Below, piece by piece: positions 12,273 to 22,308 of a stretch of 64,000 bases of DNA. Origin of the DNA: Sterolibacterium sp. (GTDB lineage Bacteria; Pseudomonadota; Gammaproteobacteria; Burkholderiales; Rhodocyclaceae); NCBI GenBank assembly GCA_028713555.1, contig JAQTOA010000004.1, positions 124,001-188,000 on the forward strand. The letters run 5' to 3'. Within the stretch, counting starts at the first letter, position 1; every line of letters starts with the position of its first letter. A program made the position numbers and the translations under genes. A model generated the notes under the pieces. That model was not told where the DNA came from, did not search any database, and saw only the letters and a program-made list of their open reading frames with translations.

Positions 12273-13355
12273 TTACAGGATAGCCGCCGGGTAGCTGCCG
12301 AGGATCTTGACAAAACCGGCGCTCTCGGAGAGCGTCTTCAAGGCGGTGGCCACCGCGGCATCCTGCAGATGGCCCTCGACATCGACAAAAAATACATATT
12401 CCCAACGTCCGCCGCCGAAGCCGCGCGCCGGCCTCGATTCGAACTTGGTCATTGACACGCCATGCGCCGCCAAAGGCCCCAGAAGCCCCAGCATGGCACC
12501 GGGACGGTTTTGCGCCGAGCAGACGAAGGAGGTCTTGTCACGCCCCGAAGGACCGGCATCGTGGTCGGCCAGCACCAGGAAGCGCGTAGTGTTGTTGGGG
12601 TCGTCCTCGATATTCGCCGCCAGCACCTTCAAACCGTAGCGGCTCGCCGCCGCCTCGCCGGCGATGGCACAGGATTCGGCATCGTCGGCGGCCAAACGGG
12701 CGCCTTCGGCATTGCTCGCCACTGGCACCCGGGGAAGCTGCGCGAGACTGCGGTTCAGCCACTCATGGCATTGCGCCAGAGACTGGGCATGCGAATAAAG
12801 CCGCTTCACCGAAGCCAGGGAATCCGCTCTGGAGAGCAGGTTCTGATGAATCCGCAAAGTCACTTCACCACAGACTTTCAATGGCGAACTCAGCAACAGG
12901 TCGAGCGTGCGGCCAATCGCTCCTTCGCTGGAGTTCTCGACCGGCACCACGGCATAGTCGGCATTGCCTGCCTCAACCGCGCGGAAAGCATCGTCGATGC
13001 TAAGGCAAGCCGTCAGTTGCGGCGCCAAGCCGAAATGCTTCTGCGCAGCCGTTTCGGAGAAGGTACCTTCCGGGCCGAGGTAAGCGATCCGCAACGGCTG
13101 TTCCAGCGCCAGGCAGTCCGACATGATCTGGCGGAAAATCTGCTGGGCCGCCACCGCCGGCAACGGGCCCGGGTTGGCCTCGGCGATCCTGCGCAGCACC
13201 TGCGCCTCGCGTTCCGGCCGATAGACGTTGCCCTGCTTGATTTCGCCAATGCGATGGGCAAACTGCGCGCGCCGATTGATGAGGCGCAACACCTCATCGT
13301 CGATGCCGTCGATATCCTTGCGCAGCTTGCCTAGTTCATCGCAGTCATCTGCCAC
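12273..13355 (-). CDS. pheA: Bifunctional chorismate mutase / prephenate dehydratase (P-protein)
   Basis: 360 aa. Residues about 1-85 are an AroQ-type chorismate mutase (LRKDIDGIDDEVLRLINRRAQ...). Next is the prephenate dehydratase domain starting IAYLGPEGTFSETAAQKHFG, with VPVENSSEGAIGRTLDLL and the catalytic-threonine region DDPNNTTRFLVL. The C-terminal ACT domain carries KTSFVCSAQNRPGAMLGLLGPLAAHGVSMTKFESRP in pieces, where GAML and ESRP are the phenylalanine-binding signatures, so feedback inhibition by Phe is expected. It sits 3 bp after serA. Confidence 0.96.
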   Translation of the reverse strand: MADDCDELGKLRKDIDGIDDEVLRLINRRAQFAHRIGEIKQGNVYRPEREAQVLRRIAEANPGPLPAVAAQQIFRQIMSDCLALEQPLRIAYLGPEGTFSETAAQKHFGLAPQLTACLSIDDAFRAVEAGNADYAVVPVENSSEGAIGRTLDLLLSSPLKVCGEVTLRIHQNLLSRADSLASVKRLYSHAQSLAQCHEWLNRSLAQLPRVPVASNAEGARLAADDAESCAIAGEAAASRYGLKVLAANIEDDPNNTTRFLVLADHDAGPSGRDKTSFVCSAQNRPGAMLGLLGPLAAHGVSMTKFESRPARGFGGGRWEYVFFVDVEGHLQDAAVATALKTLSESAGFVKILGSYPAAIL

Positions 13356-13358
13356 GTT

Positions 13359-14543
13359 CTAGGTTTCCAACGGCAGATAACGAACCGCCAGCACGCCCGG
13401 GATGGCGGCGATCGCAGCCACGACTTTTTTCGGCACGGCGCTGTCCGCATCAACCAGCGTGTAGGCGATATCGCCCTTCGACTTGTTGATCATGTCGTGA
13501 ATATTCAGCTTGGACTGCGCCATCACCGTCGAAATCTGGCCGACCATATTGGGTACATTGGCATTGGCAATGGCCAGGCGATAAGCCGATTCGCGCGGCA
13601 AAGCCACATTCGGAAAATTGACCGCATTCTGTATATTGCCGTGCTCGAGATAGTCGCGCAGTTGGTCGGCAACCATGATCGCGCAATTTTCCTCCGCTTC
13701 TCCGGTCGAGGCGCCGAGGTGCGGCAAGGAGATCACGCGTGGATGGCGAACGACTTTCGGGCCGGGGAAATCGGAAACATAGCAGCCCAGTTTCTTGGCT
13801 TCCAGCGCGGCCAGCACGGCATCCACATTGACCACCGGGTCGCGCGAGAAGTTGAGCAGTACCGCCTCGGCCTTCATCTGTCCGATATTGTCAGCGTTAA
13901 TCAGATTACGCGTGGCATCAACCAGTGGCACATGCAACGAGACAAAGTCGCATTTCTTCAGCACCTCGGCCACGCTGTTGGCCTTCTTCACCTGCGATGG
14001 CAGACTCCAGGCAGCATCCACCGAGATATCGGGGTCGTGGCCGTATACCTCCATGCCCAGCTTGATTGCGGCATCGGCGACCAGGCAGCCGATCTTGCCC
14101 AGGCCGATCACTCCCAGGGTATGCCCGGCAAGTTCGTAACCGGCATAGGTCTTCTTGCCATCCTCGACTTTCTTTTCCATCTCGGGATCGGCCGGATCCA
14201 AAGCGCCGACAAAATCCATGGCGCCGCGCAAGTTTCTGGCCGCCAGCAGCATGCCGGCGAGCACCAGTTCCTTGACCGCATTGGCATTGGCGCCTGGCGC
14301 ATTGAATACCGGTACGCCACGAGCGGACATCGCCTTCACCGGGATGTTGTTGGTTCCCGAACCGGCGCGACCAATCGCCTTGACAGATGCGGCAATCTCA
14401 AGCTTGTGCATGTCTGCGGAACGCACCAGCACCGCATCGGGATCAGCCGCCTCCTTGGAACAGTCATAGCGCTCTGCCGGCAGACGCTTCAGACCATTTT
14501 GCGAAATCTTGTTGAGGATAAGAACCTTGAATTGATTAGCCAT
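13359..14543 (-). CDS. serA: D-3-phosphoglycerate dehydrogenase
   Basis: 394-aa 2-hydroxyacid dehydrogenase, first step of serine synthesis. The Rossmann motif is LGVIGLGKIGCLVADAA; substrate/active-site segments include GRAGSGTNNIPV, NFSRDPVVN and LPHLGASTGEAEENC (the catalytic His). The last about 75 residues are an ACT-like regulatory domain (LNIHDMINKSKGDIAYTLVD). The form is the shorter one without the extra intervening domain. It overlaps serC by 8 bases, so the two serine genes are coupled. Confidence 0.92.
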   Translation of the reverse strand: MANQFKVLILNKISQNGLKRLPAERYDCSKEAADPDAVLVRSADMHKLEIAASVKAIGRAGSGTNNIPVKAMSARGVPVFNAPGANANAVKELVLAGMLLAARNLRGAMDFVGALDPADPEMEKKVEDGKKTYAGYELAGHTLGVIGLGKIGCLVADAAIKLGMEVYGHDPDISVDAAWSLPSQVKKANSVAEVLKKCDFVSLHVPLVDATRNLINADNIGQMKAEAVLLNFSRDPVVNVDAVLAALEAKKLGCYVSDFPGPKVVRHPRVISLPHLGASTGEAEENCAIMVADQLRDYLEHGNIQNAVNFPNVALPRESAYRLAIANANVPNMVGQISTVMAQSKLNIHDMINKSKGDIAYTLVDADSAVPKKVVAAIAAIPGVLAVRYLPLET

Positions 14544-15618
14544 GATTTTTCTCGAACTCCTTCATGTATTCAACCAGGGTCTTAACCCCCTCGATTGACA
14601 TGGCGTTGTAGATCGAGGCGCGCATCCCGCCAACCGAGCGGTGTCCCTTGAGTTGGACCATGCCGCGCGCCTTGGCGCCTTTGAGGAACTCCTCGTCGAG
14701 TTCGGGTTTCTTGAGCGTAAACGGCACATTCATGCGCGAACGATCCTGCTTGCGCACCGGGTTCTTGAAGAACTGGCTCTGGTCGAGATAATCATAGAGC
14801 AGCGCGGACTTCTCGATGTTCTTTTTTTCCATGGCGGCCAGCCCGCCCTGCTTTTTGAGCCACTGGAACACCAAGCCGGCGATGTAGATGCCATAGGTCG
14901 GCGGAGTGTTGTACATCGATTCGTTGTCGGCATGGGTCTTGTAATCAAGCATGGTCGGCGGCGTCGGCACACCTTTGCCGATCAGATCCTCGCGCACGAT
15001 GACAATCGTCAAGCCCGCCGGGCCGATGTTCTTTTGCGCGCCGGCATAGATCAGACCGTATTTGGCCACATCGATCGGCTTCGATAAAATATTCGATGAC
15101 ATGTCGCATACTAGCGGCACATTGCCGGTATTTGGCGTCCAGTGGAATTCGACGCCACCGATGGTTTCGTTGGCGGTGTAATGAACATAGGCCGCATCGC
15201 TGTTGAGCTTCCAGTCGGCCTGGGCCGGCGCATAAGTGAATTTCTGGTCCTCGGCGGAAGCCACGGTATTCACCTGGCAAAATGTCTTGGCGGACTTGAT
15301 GGCCTTTTTCGCCCATTCGCCGGTATGCACGTAATCGGCTGAGGTCTTGCCGGCCAGCAGGTTCATCGGAATCATCTCGAATTGCAGGGTGGCGCCGCCT
15401 TGCAGAAAAAGCACTTTGTAGTTGGCGGGGATTGCCAGCAATTCGCGCAGGTCGGCCTCCGCTGCCGCGGCAATCGACATGAATTCCTTGCCGCGATGGC
15501 TCATCTCCATGACGGATTGGCCGCTACCGTGCCAATCGAGCATTTGCGCCGCGGCTTCCTTCAGCACATCTTCGGGCAGAGCTGCGGGTCCTGCGCTAAA
15601 ATTAATTGCACGTGTCAT
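14536..15618 (-). CDS. serC: Phosphoserine aminotransferase
   Basis: 360-aa class V PLP aminotransferase making 3-phosphoserine (and serving pyridoxine synthesis). N-terminus INFSAGPAALPEDVLKEAA, PLP-lysine region LIYAGAQKNIGPAGLTIVIV, and the C-terminal RSVGGMRASIYNAM are diagnostic. It starts 2 bases after the gyrA stop, an arrangement common in this lineage, and overlaps serA. Confidence 0.96.
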   Translation of the reverse strand: MTRAINFSAGPAALPEDVLKEAAAQMLDWHGSGQSVMEMSHRGKEFMSIAAAAEADLRELLAIPANYKVLFLQGGATLQFEMIPMNLLAGKTSADYVHTGEWAKKAIKSAKTFCQVNTVASAEDQKFTYAPAQADWKLNSDAAYVHYTANETIGGVEFHWTPNTGNVPLVCDMSSNILSKPIDVAKYGLIYAGAQKNIGPAGLTIVIVREDLIGKGVPTPPTMLDYKTHADNESMYNTPPTYGIYIAGLVFQWLKKQGGLAAMEKKNIEKSALLYDYLDQSQFFKNPVRKQDRSRMNVPFTLKKPELDEEFLKGAKARGMVQLKGHRSVGGMRASIYNAMSIEGVKTLVEYMKEFEKNHG

Positions 15619-15620
15619 AT

Positions 15621-18176
15621 CTAATCTCCTTGGTCAAGGTCTTCGGTTTCAATAATCTTTTCTATCCCGGCGAGCTTGGTGCCATCGTCGAGGTTAATCA
15701 ATGTGACGCCCTGCGTCGAGCGTCCCATCTCGCGGATCTGATTGACCAGGGTGCGAATCAGCACTCCTCCGGTTGAGATCAGCATCAATTCATCGTCTGG
15801 CTGCACCAGCAGCGCGCCCACCACTTTGCCGTTACGCTCGCTGGTCTGGATTGCGATCATACCCTTGGTGCCGCGACCATGCCGCGTATATTCGGCGATC
15901 GAGGTGCGCTTTCCGAAGCCGTTCTCGGTAGCGGTAAGCACGGAGAAATCCTCGTTAGCAGCAACCAGCATCGAAATCACCGTCTGCGCCTTGCCCAGCT
16001 GCATGCCGCGCACACCGCGGGCATTACGGCCCATGGCGCGCACGTCTTCCTCGGCAAAGCGTACTGCCTTGCCGGCGTCGGAGAACAGCATCACGTCGTA
16101 GCTGCCATCGGTAATCGCCACACCAATCAGAAAATCGCTTTCATCCAGACCGACGGCGATGATGCCGGCCCTGCGAGGATTGGAAAAATCGGATAATGGC
16201 GTTTTCTTCACAGTACCCATAGCGGTAGCCATGAAGACATAATGCTGCTCGTCGAACTCCTTGACCGGCAGCACGGCGGTGATCTTCTCCCCTTCCTCGA
16301 GCGGGAAAAGGTTTACGATCGGCTTGCCGCGGCTATTGCGGCTGCCCTGCGGCACCTCGTACACCTTAAGCCAATACACGCGGCCGCGATTAGAGAAACA
16401 CAGAATATAGTCGTGGGTATTGGCAACGAACAGATGATCGACAAAATCGTCTTCCTTAATCGCCGCCGCCTGTTTGCCACGCCCACCTCGTTTCTGCGAT
16501 TTGTACTCGGTAAGCGGCTGAGCCTTGATATAGCCGCCATGCGAAAGCATCACCACCATATCCTGCGGTGTAATCAGATCCTCTATGCCAAAATCCTGGG
16601 CATTGACTACGATCTCGGTACGGCGCTTGTCGCCGAATTGCGTGCGGACAGCGGCCAATTCGTCGCCGATGATGCGGGTGATGCGCTCGGGTCGCGCCAA
16701 GATGTCGAGCAGATCGGCGATGAATTCCATGACCTCCTTGTACTCGGTGACGATCTTTTCCTGTTCCAGGCCGGTCAACCGTTGCAAGCGCAGTTCAAGT
16801 ATCGCCTGAGCCTGCGCGTCGGAAAGCAGATAGCCGCGCTTCGACATGCCGAATTCCGGCGCCAGCCCATCCGGGCGCGAGGCTTCTGCGGCCGAACGCG
16901 CCAACATTTCATTGACCAGTGTCGAATGCCAAGTACGCGCCATCAAGCCGAATTTGGCATCGGCAGGTGTAGGCGCGGCCTTGATCAGCGCGATGATTTC
17001 ATCGACATTGGACAAAGCGACCGCCAAGCCTTCGAGAATGTGCCCCCGTTCCCTGGCCTTTCTCAACTCAAACACCGTGCGCCGGGTGACGACTTCGCGG
17101 CGATGGGCCAAAAATGCGACCAGCATTTCCTTGAGATTGAGCAGGCGCGGACGACCATCCAGTAGTGCCACCATGTTCATGCCAAAGGTGTCCTGCAGTT
17201 GGGTGTGCTTGTACAGATTGTTGAGAATCACGTCAGGCACTTCGCCGCGCTTAAGCTCGATCACCACGCGCATGCCGGACTTGTCGGACTCGTCCTGGAG
17301 ATGCGTGATGCCTTCGATTTTCTTCTCATTGACCAGTTCGGCGATTTTTTCCAGCAGCGTCTTCTTGTTCACCTGGTAGGGCAGCTCGTCGATGATGATC
17401 GCCTGTTTCCCCCCCCTTTCGAGATCCTCGACATGCGTGCGGCCACGCATGATGACCCGGCCACGGCCGGTCAAATAGCCCTCGCGCACGCCAGAAACGC
17501 CGTAGATCAGACCCGCGGTGGGAAAGTCCGGCGCGGGAACAATGTCTATCAACTTATCGATGCTGATCTCTGGATCGCCGAGCAATGCCAGGCAGGCATC
17601 GACCACTTCGCCCAGGTTGTGCGGCGGAATATTGGTGGCCATGCCAACAGCAATGCCCGAGCTGCCGTTGATCAACAGGTTAGGAATTTTTGCGGGCAGG
17701 ACCAGCGGTTCATGCTCCGAACCATCGTAGTTCGGTCCAAAGTCGACAGTTTCCTTGTCCAGATCGGCCAACAACTCATGGCCAATCTTGGCCATGCGTA
17801 TTTCAGTGTAGCGCATCGCTGCGGCATTGTCGCCATCCACCGAACCGAAATTACCCTGCCCGTCGACCAGCATGTAACGCAATGAGAAATCCTGTGCCAT
17901 ACGCACAATCGTGTCATAAACCGCGGTATCGCCATGCGGATGGTATTTGCCGATCACGTCGCCGACGATCCGCGCCGATTTCTTGTAAGCCTTGTTCCAG
18001 TCGTTGTTAAGCTCGTGCATGGCGTACAGTACACGCCGGTGCACCGGTTTGAGACCATCGCGGACATCGGGCAGTGCTCGACCAACGATTACACTCATGG
18101 CGTAATCGAGATAGGAGTGGCGCATCTCCTCTTCGAGGCTAATCGGAATTGTTTCTTTAGCAAACGTGTTCGTCAT
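15621..18176 (-). CDS. gyrA: DNA gyrase subunit A
   Basis: 851-aa catalytic subunit of gyrase. The N-terminus is [18 protein letters not shown], then [28 protein letters not shown]. The quinolone-determining region reads [17 protein letters not shown], with Thr rather than Ser at the first resistance-associated position (Ser83 in E. coli) and Asp replaced by Tyr-Asp order typical of the gene; the active-site Tyr is in [10 protein letters not shown]. The C-terminal beta-pinwheel has repeated [14 protein letters not shown] motifs, including the GyrA-box-like QKRGGRGKQ. Start is the ATG at 18176; an upstream in-frame start adds a non-family extension. Confidence 0.96.
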   Translation of the reverse strand: MTNTFAKETIPISLEEEMRHSYLDYAMSVIVGRALPDVRDGLKPVHRRVLYAMHELNNDWNKAYKKSARIVGDVIGKYHPHGDTAVYDTIVRMAQDFSLRYMLVDGQGNFGSVDGDNAAAMRYTEIRMAKIGHELLADLDKETVDFGPNYDGSEHEPLVLPAKIPNLLINGSSGIAVGMATNIPPHNLGEVVDACLALLGDPEISIDKLIDIVPAPDFPTAGLIYGVSGVREGYLTGRGRVIMRGRTHVEDLERGGKQAIIIDELPYQVNKKTLLEKIAELVNEKKIEGITHLQDESDKSGMRVVIELKRGEVPDVILNNLYKHTQLQDTFGMNMVALLDGRPRLLNLKEMLVAFLAHRREVVTRRTVFELRKARERGHILEGLAVALSNVDEIIALIKAAPTPADAKFGLMARTWHSTLVNEMLARSAAEASRPDGLAPEFGMSKRGYLLSDAQAQAILELRLQRLTGLEQEKIVTEYKEVMEFIADLLDILARPERITRIIGDELAAVRTQFGDKRRTEIVVNAQDFGIEDLITPQDMVVMLSHGGYIKAQPLTEYKSQKRGGRGKQAAAIKEDDFVDHLFVANTHDYILCFSNRGRVYWLKVYEVPQGSRNSRGKPIVNLFPLEEGEKITAVLPVKEFDEQHYVFMATAMGTVKKTPLSDFSNPRRAGIIAVGLDESDFLIGVAITDGSYDVMLFSDAGKAVRFAEEDVRAMGRNARGVRGMQLGKAQTVISMLVAANEDFSVLTATENGFGKRTSIAEYTRHGRGTKGMIAIQTSERNGKVVGALLVQPDDELMLISTGGVLIRTLVNQIREMGRSTQGVTLINLDDGTKLAGIEKIIETEDLDQGD

Positions 18177-18605
18177 CGTCGGAATTTTCGTGGAGCAGAG
18201 GGCTGGTGCGCCTAGCAAGATCAGGTAATTTTATCATGGCCCGCATTCCAGCTCCCGCCCAGTTGCAAACACTGCCGTAAAGACCTGCCAGAAGATTGTA
18301 GCTGCCTGAGTTTTATGCTTAAATTCAAAAACAATAGGATGCCGTGCATCGTTCCATATCCACGTTGCATACTGACAAAGGGAGAAATAAGTTGAGCGTG
18401 AATACGGCCGAAAGAACAACTGGTCGCAGTCCTAACTTCAGCCCTATGCCTCACCGCTGCCCAATCACAGGCTAATAACGCCGTGCTGAAACACGCCAGC
18501 AAAGGTTATGCGGTCGATCAGTGCGATCTAGTCGAATAAAAATGTCCATGCAATCTTATTGCAACTCCGTGCACTGGCGGTGTTTTTCTAGTGCGATGGA
18601 TAACC
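18177..18605. other. Intergenic region between gyrA and the deaminase gene
   Basis: About 430 bases with no intact gene. It contains the divergent promoter area for gyrA (minus) and the deaminase (plus). On the plus strand there is a decayed reading frame (see 18392-18539). No tRNA or repeat was seen. Confidence 0.6.
18392..18539 (+). pseudogene. Possible frameshifted small exported-protein gene
   Basis: An AGGGAG ribosome-binding site is followed by TTG at 18392 (LSVNTAERT...). After a frame change near 18410 the text reads like a signal peptide and short mature part, QLVAVLTSALCLTAAQSQA then NNAVLKHASKGYAVDQCDLVE and a stop at 18537-18539. No single frame covers both parts. This looks like a remnant of a short secreted protein, but a sequencing error or chance signal-like text cannot be excluded. 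Confidence 0.3.
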
Positions 18606-19922
18606 ATGCTAACAATTGATCTACTGATCGAAGCACGCTGGATCATCCCGATCGAGCCACCAGGCATAACGCTGGAACATCATGCTGTCGCCATCGACGC
18701 TGGGCGCATTGTCAGTCTATTGCCTACGGAACATGCCCAAGCTCAATTCCAGCCACGCCATACGGTGACCTTGTCCAATCACGTGTTGTTGCCCGGCTTC
18801 ATCAACCTGCACAGCCACGCTGCCATGACGCTGCTGCGCGGCTACTATGCTGATGATATCAAGCTGATGGACTGGCTGAACCAGCCTATCTGTCCGGGCG
18901 AAGACCGGCATGTTTCACCAGCCTTTGTCCGCGACGGCACGCTTTTGGCCTGTGCAGAGATGCTGCGTGGCGGGATCACCTGCTTCAACGATATGTATTA
19001 TTATCCTGAGGCCGCCGCCGATGCGGCGCTTCGCTTGGGCATGCGCGCATCGCTAGGCATCCTGGCAACCGAGTTCCCCTCTGCTTATGCCGCCGATGCC
19101 GACGACTATCTGAGCAAGGGCCTAAGCGCACGCGATACCCTGCGCGATGAGCCGTTGATCTCATTTTGCATGGCTCCGCATTCACCGTGCACTGTCGCCG
19201 ACAAGACTTTCGAACGTATCGCCACGCTGTCAGCCCAACTTGACCTGCCAATCCATATCCATCTTCATGAGACCCGCAAGGAAATTGAAGAAAGCATCAG
19301 GCAACACGGCATTCGTCCGCTGGAACGCCTACGCCGCCTCGGTCTGCTTGGGCCGAGCCTGATCGCAGTGCATGCGATTCACCTTGAGCCGAGTGAAATC
19401 GTCTTGCTTGCGGAAGAAGGATGCCACGTCGCTCACTGCCCGACCTCGAACCTGCAACTGACCAGTGGCATTGCCCCGGTTCATGATTTGGCGCAACGCG
19501 GCGTACGACTCGGTCTGGGTAGTGATGGAGTTGCCGGCAACAACCGACTTGACCTGTTCCGCGAAATGAACCTTGCCTCACTGCTGGCCAAGCTGTCAAG
19601 CCATGATGCCACCACCCTCGGTGCTCACGCCGTGCTGCGCATGGCCACGCTGAACGGAGCCGCAGCGCTTGGCCAAGACAAGCGCTGCGGCTCGCTGGTA
19701 GCCGGAAAACAGGCCGACATTTGTGCAGTAAGCTTCGAGGATTTCAGTCTCGCGCCTTGTTTCAGTCCGGCATATCATCTTGTGCATGTCGTTGGACGCG
19801 AGCATGTCAGCCATGTCTGGGTTGATGGAAATGCTTGTGTCATTGAGAATAAATTGCAGACTATCGAAACATCAGAGTTGCTTGCCATAGTAAACTTGTG
19901 GCATAATCGCTTGGGTTCTTGA
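18606..19922 (+). CDS. mtaD: TRZ/ATZ-family amidohydrolase, probable 5'-methylthioadenosine / S-adenosylhomocysteine deaminase
   Basis: 438-aa metal-dependent deaminase of the amidohydrolase superfamily. Metal and catalytic motifs: LLPGFINLHSHAAMTLLRG (HxH), PHSPCTV, HIHLHETRKEIEES, and LGSDGVAGNNRLDLFREM (metal-binding Asp). This fits the MtaD/SAH deaminase branch better than atrazine chlorohydrolases. The window also encodes a methylthioinosine-type phosphorylase (31201-31953), which would use the product of MTA deamination; this supports the MTA assignment by inference. ATG at 18606 is preferred to a GTG five codons upstream because it gives the family N-terminus LTIDLLIEARWIIP. Usually it neighbours ubiG; that gene is not here. 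Confidence 0.85.
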   Translation: MLTIDLLIEARWIIPIEPPGITLEHHAVAIDAGRIVSLLPTEHAQAQFQPRHTVTLSNHVLLPGFINLHSHAAMTLLRGYYADDIKLMDWLNQPICPGEDRHVSPAFVRDGTLLACAEMLRGGITCFNDMYYYPEAAADAALRLGMRASLGILATEFPSAYAADADDYLSKGLSARDTLRDEPLISFCMAPHSPCTVADKTFERIATLSAQLDLPIHIHLHETRKEIEESIRQHGIRPLERLRRLGLLGPSLIAVHAIHLEPSEIVLLAEEGCHVAHCPTSNLQLTSGIAPVHDLAQRGVRLGLGSDGVAGNNRLDLFREMNLASLLAKLSSHDATTLGAHAVLRMATLNGAAALGQDKRCGSLVAGKQADICAVSFEDFSLAPCFSPAYHLVHVVGREHVSHVWVDGNACVIENKLQTIETSELLAIVNLWHNRLGS

Positions 19923-19989
19923 TCCGGAGCTGCTTGCGCTTTTGTGATCGGCTCTTCACCGATATTTATTGCCACTGCAAGAGGACACC

Positions 19990-20649
19990 ATGACCAAACA
20001 ATTAACAAAAATTGCGCTACTTGTCTCCGCAAGTCTATGTGCTACGGCTGCCTTTGCTGAAGTTAACGAAGGCTATATCTTCGATGCCCGGGGCAACGTC
20101 GTCATGAGTGGCGCCGGTCTGTGCTGGAGAACACCCCGCTGGACACCGGCAATAGCTATCAAGGAATGCGATCCTGACTTGGTTAAAAAAGAAGCATCGC
20201 CCGCCAAGACACGCGCAGCTCCGATGGAACCGGCGGTTGCTGCGCCCAAGCCTGCCGCCGAAAAGGTAACACTGGCGGCGGATGCCTTGTTCGATTTCGA
20301 CAAGGCTGTTCTGCGTCCAGAAGGCAAGTCGACTCTTGATGGACTGCTTGGCAAAGTTAAGGATATCAAGCTTGAAGTCATCATCGCCGTTGGTCATGCC
20401 GACCGCATTGGATCCGACAAATACAATCAGAGTCTGTCCGAAAGACGCGCGGCCAGCGTCAAGGAATACCTGGTTAGCAAAGGACTCGAGCCGAACCGTG
20501 TTTACGCCGAAGGCAAGGGCGAAAAGCACCCCGTAACTGGCGACAAGTGCAAGAATATGGGCAAGGATCACCGCAGCAACAAGAAGCTGGTTGCCTGCCT
20601 ACAGCCTGACCGTCGCGTTGAAATCGAAGTGATCGGCACCAAGCAATAG
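19990..20649 (+). CDS. OmpA-family outer-membrane/peptidoglycan-binding protein
   Basis: 219-aa exported protein. Signal peptide MTKQLTKIALLVSASLCATAAFA, then a short N-terminal part with SGAGLCWRTPRWTPAIAIKECDPDLV, a Pro/Ala-rich linker, and a C-terminal OmpA domain (LFDFDKAVLRPEGKSTLDGL, VGHADRIGSDKYNQSLSERRAASVKEYL, the peptidoglycan-binding Asp and Arg). There is no eight-strand barrel, so it is the short betaproteobacterial OmpA-like form known near gyrA. The start is set by AGAGGA six bases upstream of 19990. A strong terminator follows. Confidence 0.9.
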   Translation: MTKQLTKIALLVSASLCATAAFAEVNEGYIFDARGNVVMSGAGLCWRTPRWTPAIAIKECDPDLVKKEASPAKTRAAPMEPAVAAPKPAAEKVTLAADALFDFDKAVLRPEGKSTLDGLLGKVKDIKLEVIIAVGHADRIGSDKYNQSLSERRAASVKEYLVSKGLEPNRVYAEGKGEKHPVTGDKCKNMGKDHRSNKKLVACLQPDRRVEIEVIGTKQ

Positions 20650-20665
20650 TAGCTTCAGTCGATTC

Positions 20666-20696
20666 AAAAAAAGCCCTGCATTGCAGGGCTTTTTTC
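20666..20696 (+). terminator. Rho-independent terminator after the OmpA-like gene
   Basis: Stem AAGCCCTGCA/TTGCAGGGCTT-type perfect inverted repeat preceded by an A-run and followed by TTTTTT. It lies 17 bases after the stop and could also serve the opposite strand, as both flanks are A/T-tracts. Confidence 0.88.
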
Positions 20697-20850
20697 CGCC
20701 GCTCTTATGGCTAAAAACCCACGGCTTGTACGGCGCCCAAAGTGGAACGCAACTGCGTGATGGTAATCCCGGGGGGGCATCCCTGAAGAATTCACGGAAC
20801 CCGTGTTTAGTGTGGAAACCGAGATATTCGTCGATATTCATCGACTATTG

Positions 20851-21498
20851 CTAATGATTTCCCGAAGATTTCAATAGATTGGTGACTGCAAAATGTCTCC
20901 CAGCCAATGCCATGTCCCCTGCGGTTAAGTTGTCTTGGTTAACAAGATGGACGTCAGCATCCTGCGCCAGTAAAATTTTAACGATTTCCAAGTGACCATT
21001 GCGACTAGCCGCCATTAGTGCGGTAGTACCATTTTCGGACTGCGCGTCGATATCCACGTCTTTCGTCAGCAAGTAGCGCACTATCTCGGCATGTCCCTCG
21101 AAGGCAGCATAGATCAACGGAGTCCATCCCTCAGGATCAATTTCAGCGCCTGCAGCAACGAGCGCAATAACACTTTTCAAGTTTCCACGGAGCGACGCCA
21201 GCATCAAAGCGGAGTCGCCATATTTATTTTTTATCAATGAATTGGCATTGTTTCTTAATAAAAACTCTACCATTGAGTGGTCGTCGTTTCGCGCTGCCAT
21301 CATGAGCAGTGTATTGCCACTGCGATCTGTTGTATTGACGTCCATGCCGCGCTGGAGCAAGTGGTAAATTTTCCCCCTATCTTTTGTGATGACTGCTTCC
21401 AGCATGTCATCATAAGCACCGGCAAGAACGGCAAAGGATGCTAGGAAAGTAGCTAACAAGATGGCTAGCCGACAAATCCTGCCAAAAAGCCGCTTCAT
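20851..21498 (-). CDS. Exported ankyrin-repeat protein
   Basis: 215 aa. Residues 1-27 look like a signal peptide or anchor (RLAILLATFLASFAVLAGA). Four to five ankyrin repeats follow: DRSGNTLLMMAARNDDHSMVEFLL, KYGDSALMLASLRGNLKSVIAL, PEGWTPLIYAAFEGHAEIVRYLL, ENGTTALMAASRNGHLEIVKILL, then a weaker last unit. Its ATG overlaps the tatD stop (ATGA), so it is the last gene of the mltG-tmk-holB-tatD operon. Ankyrin proteins bind partners; no specific target can be read. Similar periplasmic ankyrin genes occur at this place in other Betaproteobacteria. Confidence 0.85.
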   Translation of the reverse strand: MKRLFGRICRLAILLATFLASFAVLAGAYDDMLEAVITKDRGKIYHLLQRGMDVNTTDRSGNTLLMMAARNDDHSMVEFLLRNNANSLIKNKYGDSALMLASLRGNLKSVIALVAAGAEIDPEGWTPLIYAAFEGHAEIVRYLLTKDVDIDAQSENGTTALMAASRNGHLEIVKILLAQDADVHLVNQDNLTAGDMALAGRHFAVTNLLKSSGNH

Positions 21499-22274
21499 GG
21501 GCTTCTCGAGCCTAATGGCTGGAACAAATTGAAAAAATTACGCGTGGTGGCATCTGCGATACTGTCGAGAGATATGCCACGAAGACGGGAAATTTCCTCT
21601 GCGACATGCAGTACATAGCCGGGTTCGTTGGTTTTGCCTCGATGGGGAACCGGAGCAAGATAAGGCGCGTCTGTCTCGATTAGCATCCGGTCCAGCGGTA
21701 TCTGTCGCGCAACATCTTTAAGCGATTTGGCGTTTTTAAAACTAACGATGCCGGAAAAGGATATTAGAAATCCCATTTCAATGGCGGCTTCAGCGATTTC
21801 CATCGTTTCCGTAAAGCAATGCATTACCCCGCCGACACGCTCGGCTTGCTCTTCACGCATCAGCCGCAAGGTATCCTTCGCCGATGCGCGAGTATGAATA
21901 ATCAATGGTTTACCTGCTTGAATAGCAGCACGAATATGAGTTCGGAAGCGATCACGCTGCCAAGTGAGGTCCCCTTCGAGGCGTGAGTAATCAAGCCCGG
22001 TCTCCCCAATCGCAACGACTTTGGGATGAAGGGTCAACTCGGCGATAGTATTAACATCGGGTTCCTTGCCCTCTTGATTATCAGGATGAACGCCGACAGC
22101 TGCAAATAACCGGGGATAAGTTTCAACCAGCGCCAACATCGCTGGCAAACGTTCCAGTGTGACGCCAGCGCAAAGCGCATATCCAACCCCATTCTTATTC
22201 ATTAAATCAATTACTTGATCCAGCCTTCCGGAGAATTCAGGAAAATCGAGGTGACAATGGGAATCAACCAACAT
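21495..22274 (-). CDS. tatD: TatD-family metal-dependent DNase
   Basis: 259-aa TIM-barrel hydrolase. It starts MLVDSHCHLDFPEF (HxH metal site), with GETGLDYSRLEGD, HTRASAKDTLRLM, GVMHCFTETMEIAEAAI and ETDAPYLAPVPHRGKTNEPGYV further on, all family motifs. The ATG at 22274 has GAGAGG eight bases upstream and was chosen over a start five codons earlier. It most resembles the YcfH branch, which is typically next to holB, as here. Confidence 0.93.
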   Translation of the reverse strand: MLVDSHCHLDFPEFSGRLDQVIDLMNKNGVGYALCAGVTLERLPAMLALVETYPRLFAAVGVHPDNQEGKEPDVNTIAELTLHPKVVAIGETGLDYSRLEGDLTWQRDRFRTHIRAAIQAGKPLIIHTRASAKDTLRLMREEQAERVGGVMHCFTETMEIAEAAIEMGFLISFSGIVSFKNAKSLKDVARQIPLDRMLIETDAPYLAPVPHRGKTNEPGYVLHVAEEISRLRGISLDSIADATTRNFFNLFQPLGSRSP

Positions 22275-22308
22275 CGGATTGCCTCTCATAAAACAGATGG
22301 CAGGCCAT

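Noticed and set aside
20599..20841. 80-codon minus frame between the OmpA-like gene and the ankyrin gene (MNIDEYLGFHTKHGFREFF...)
   Set aside because: The start looks coding-like, but the frame runs into the terminator and the OmpA-like gene, and I cannot match it. Possibly a gene fragment; not supported enough to list.
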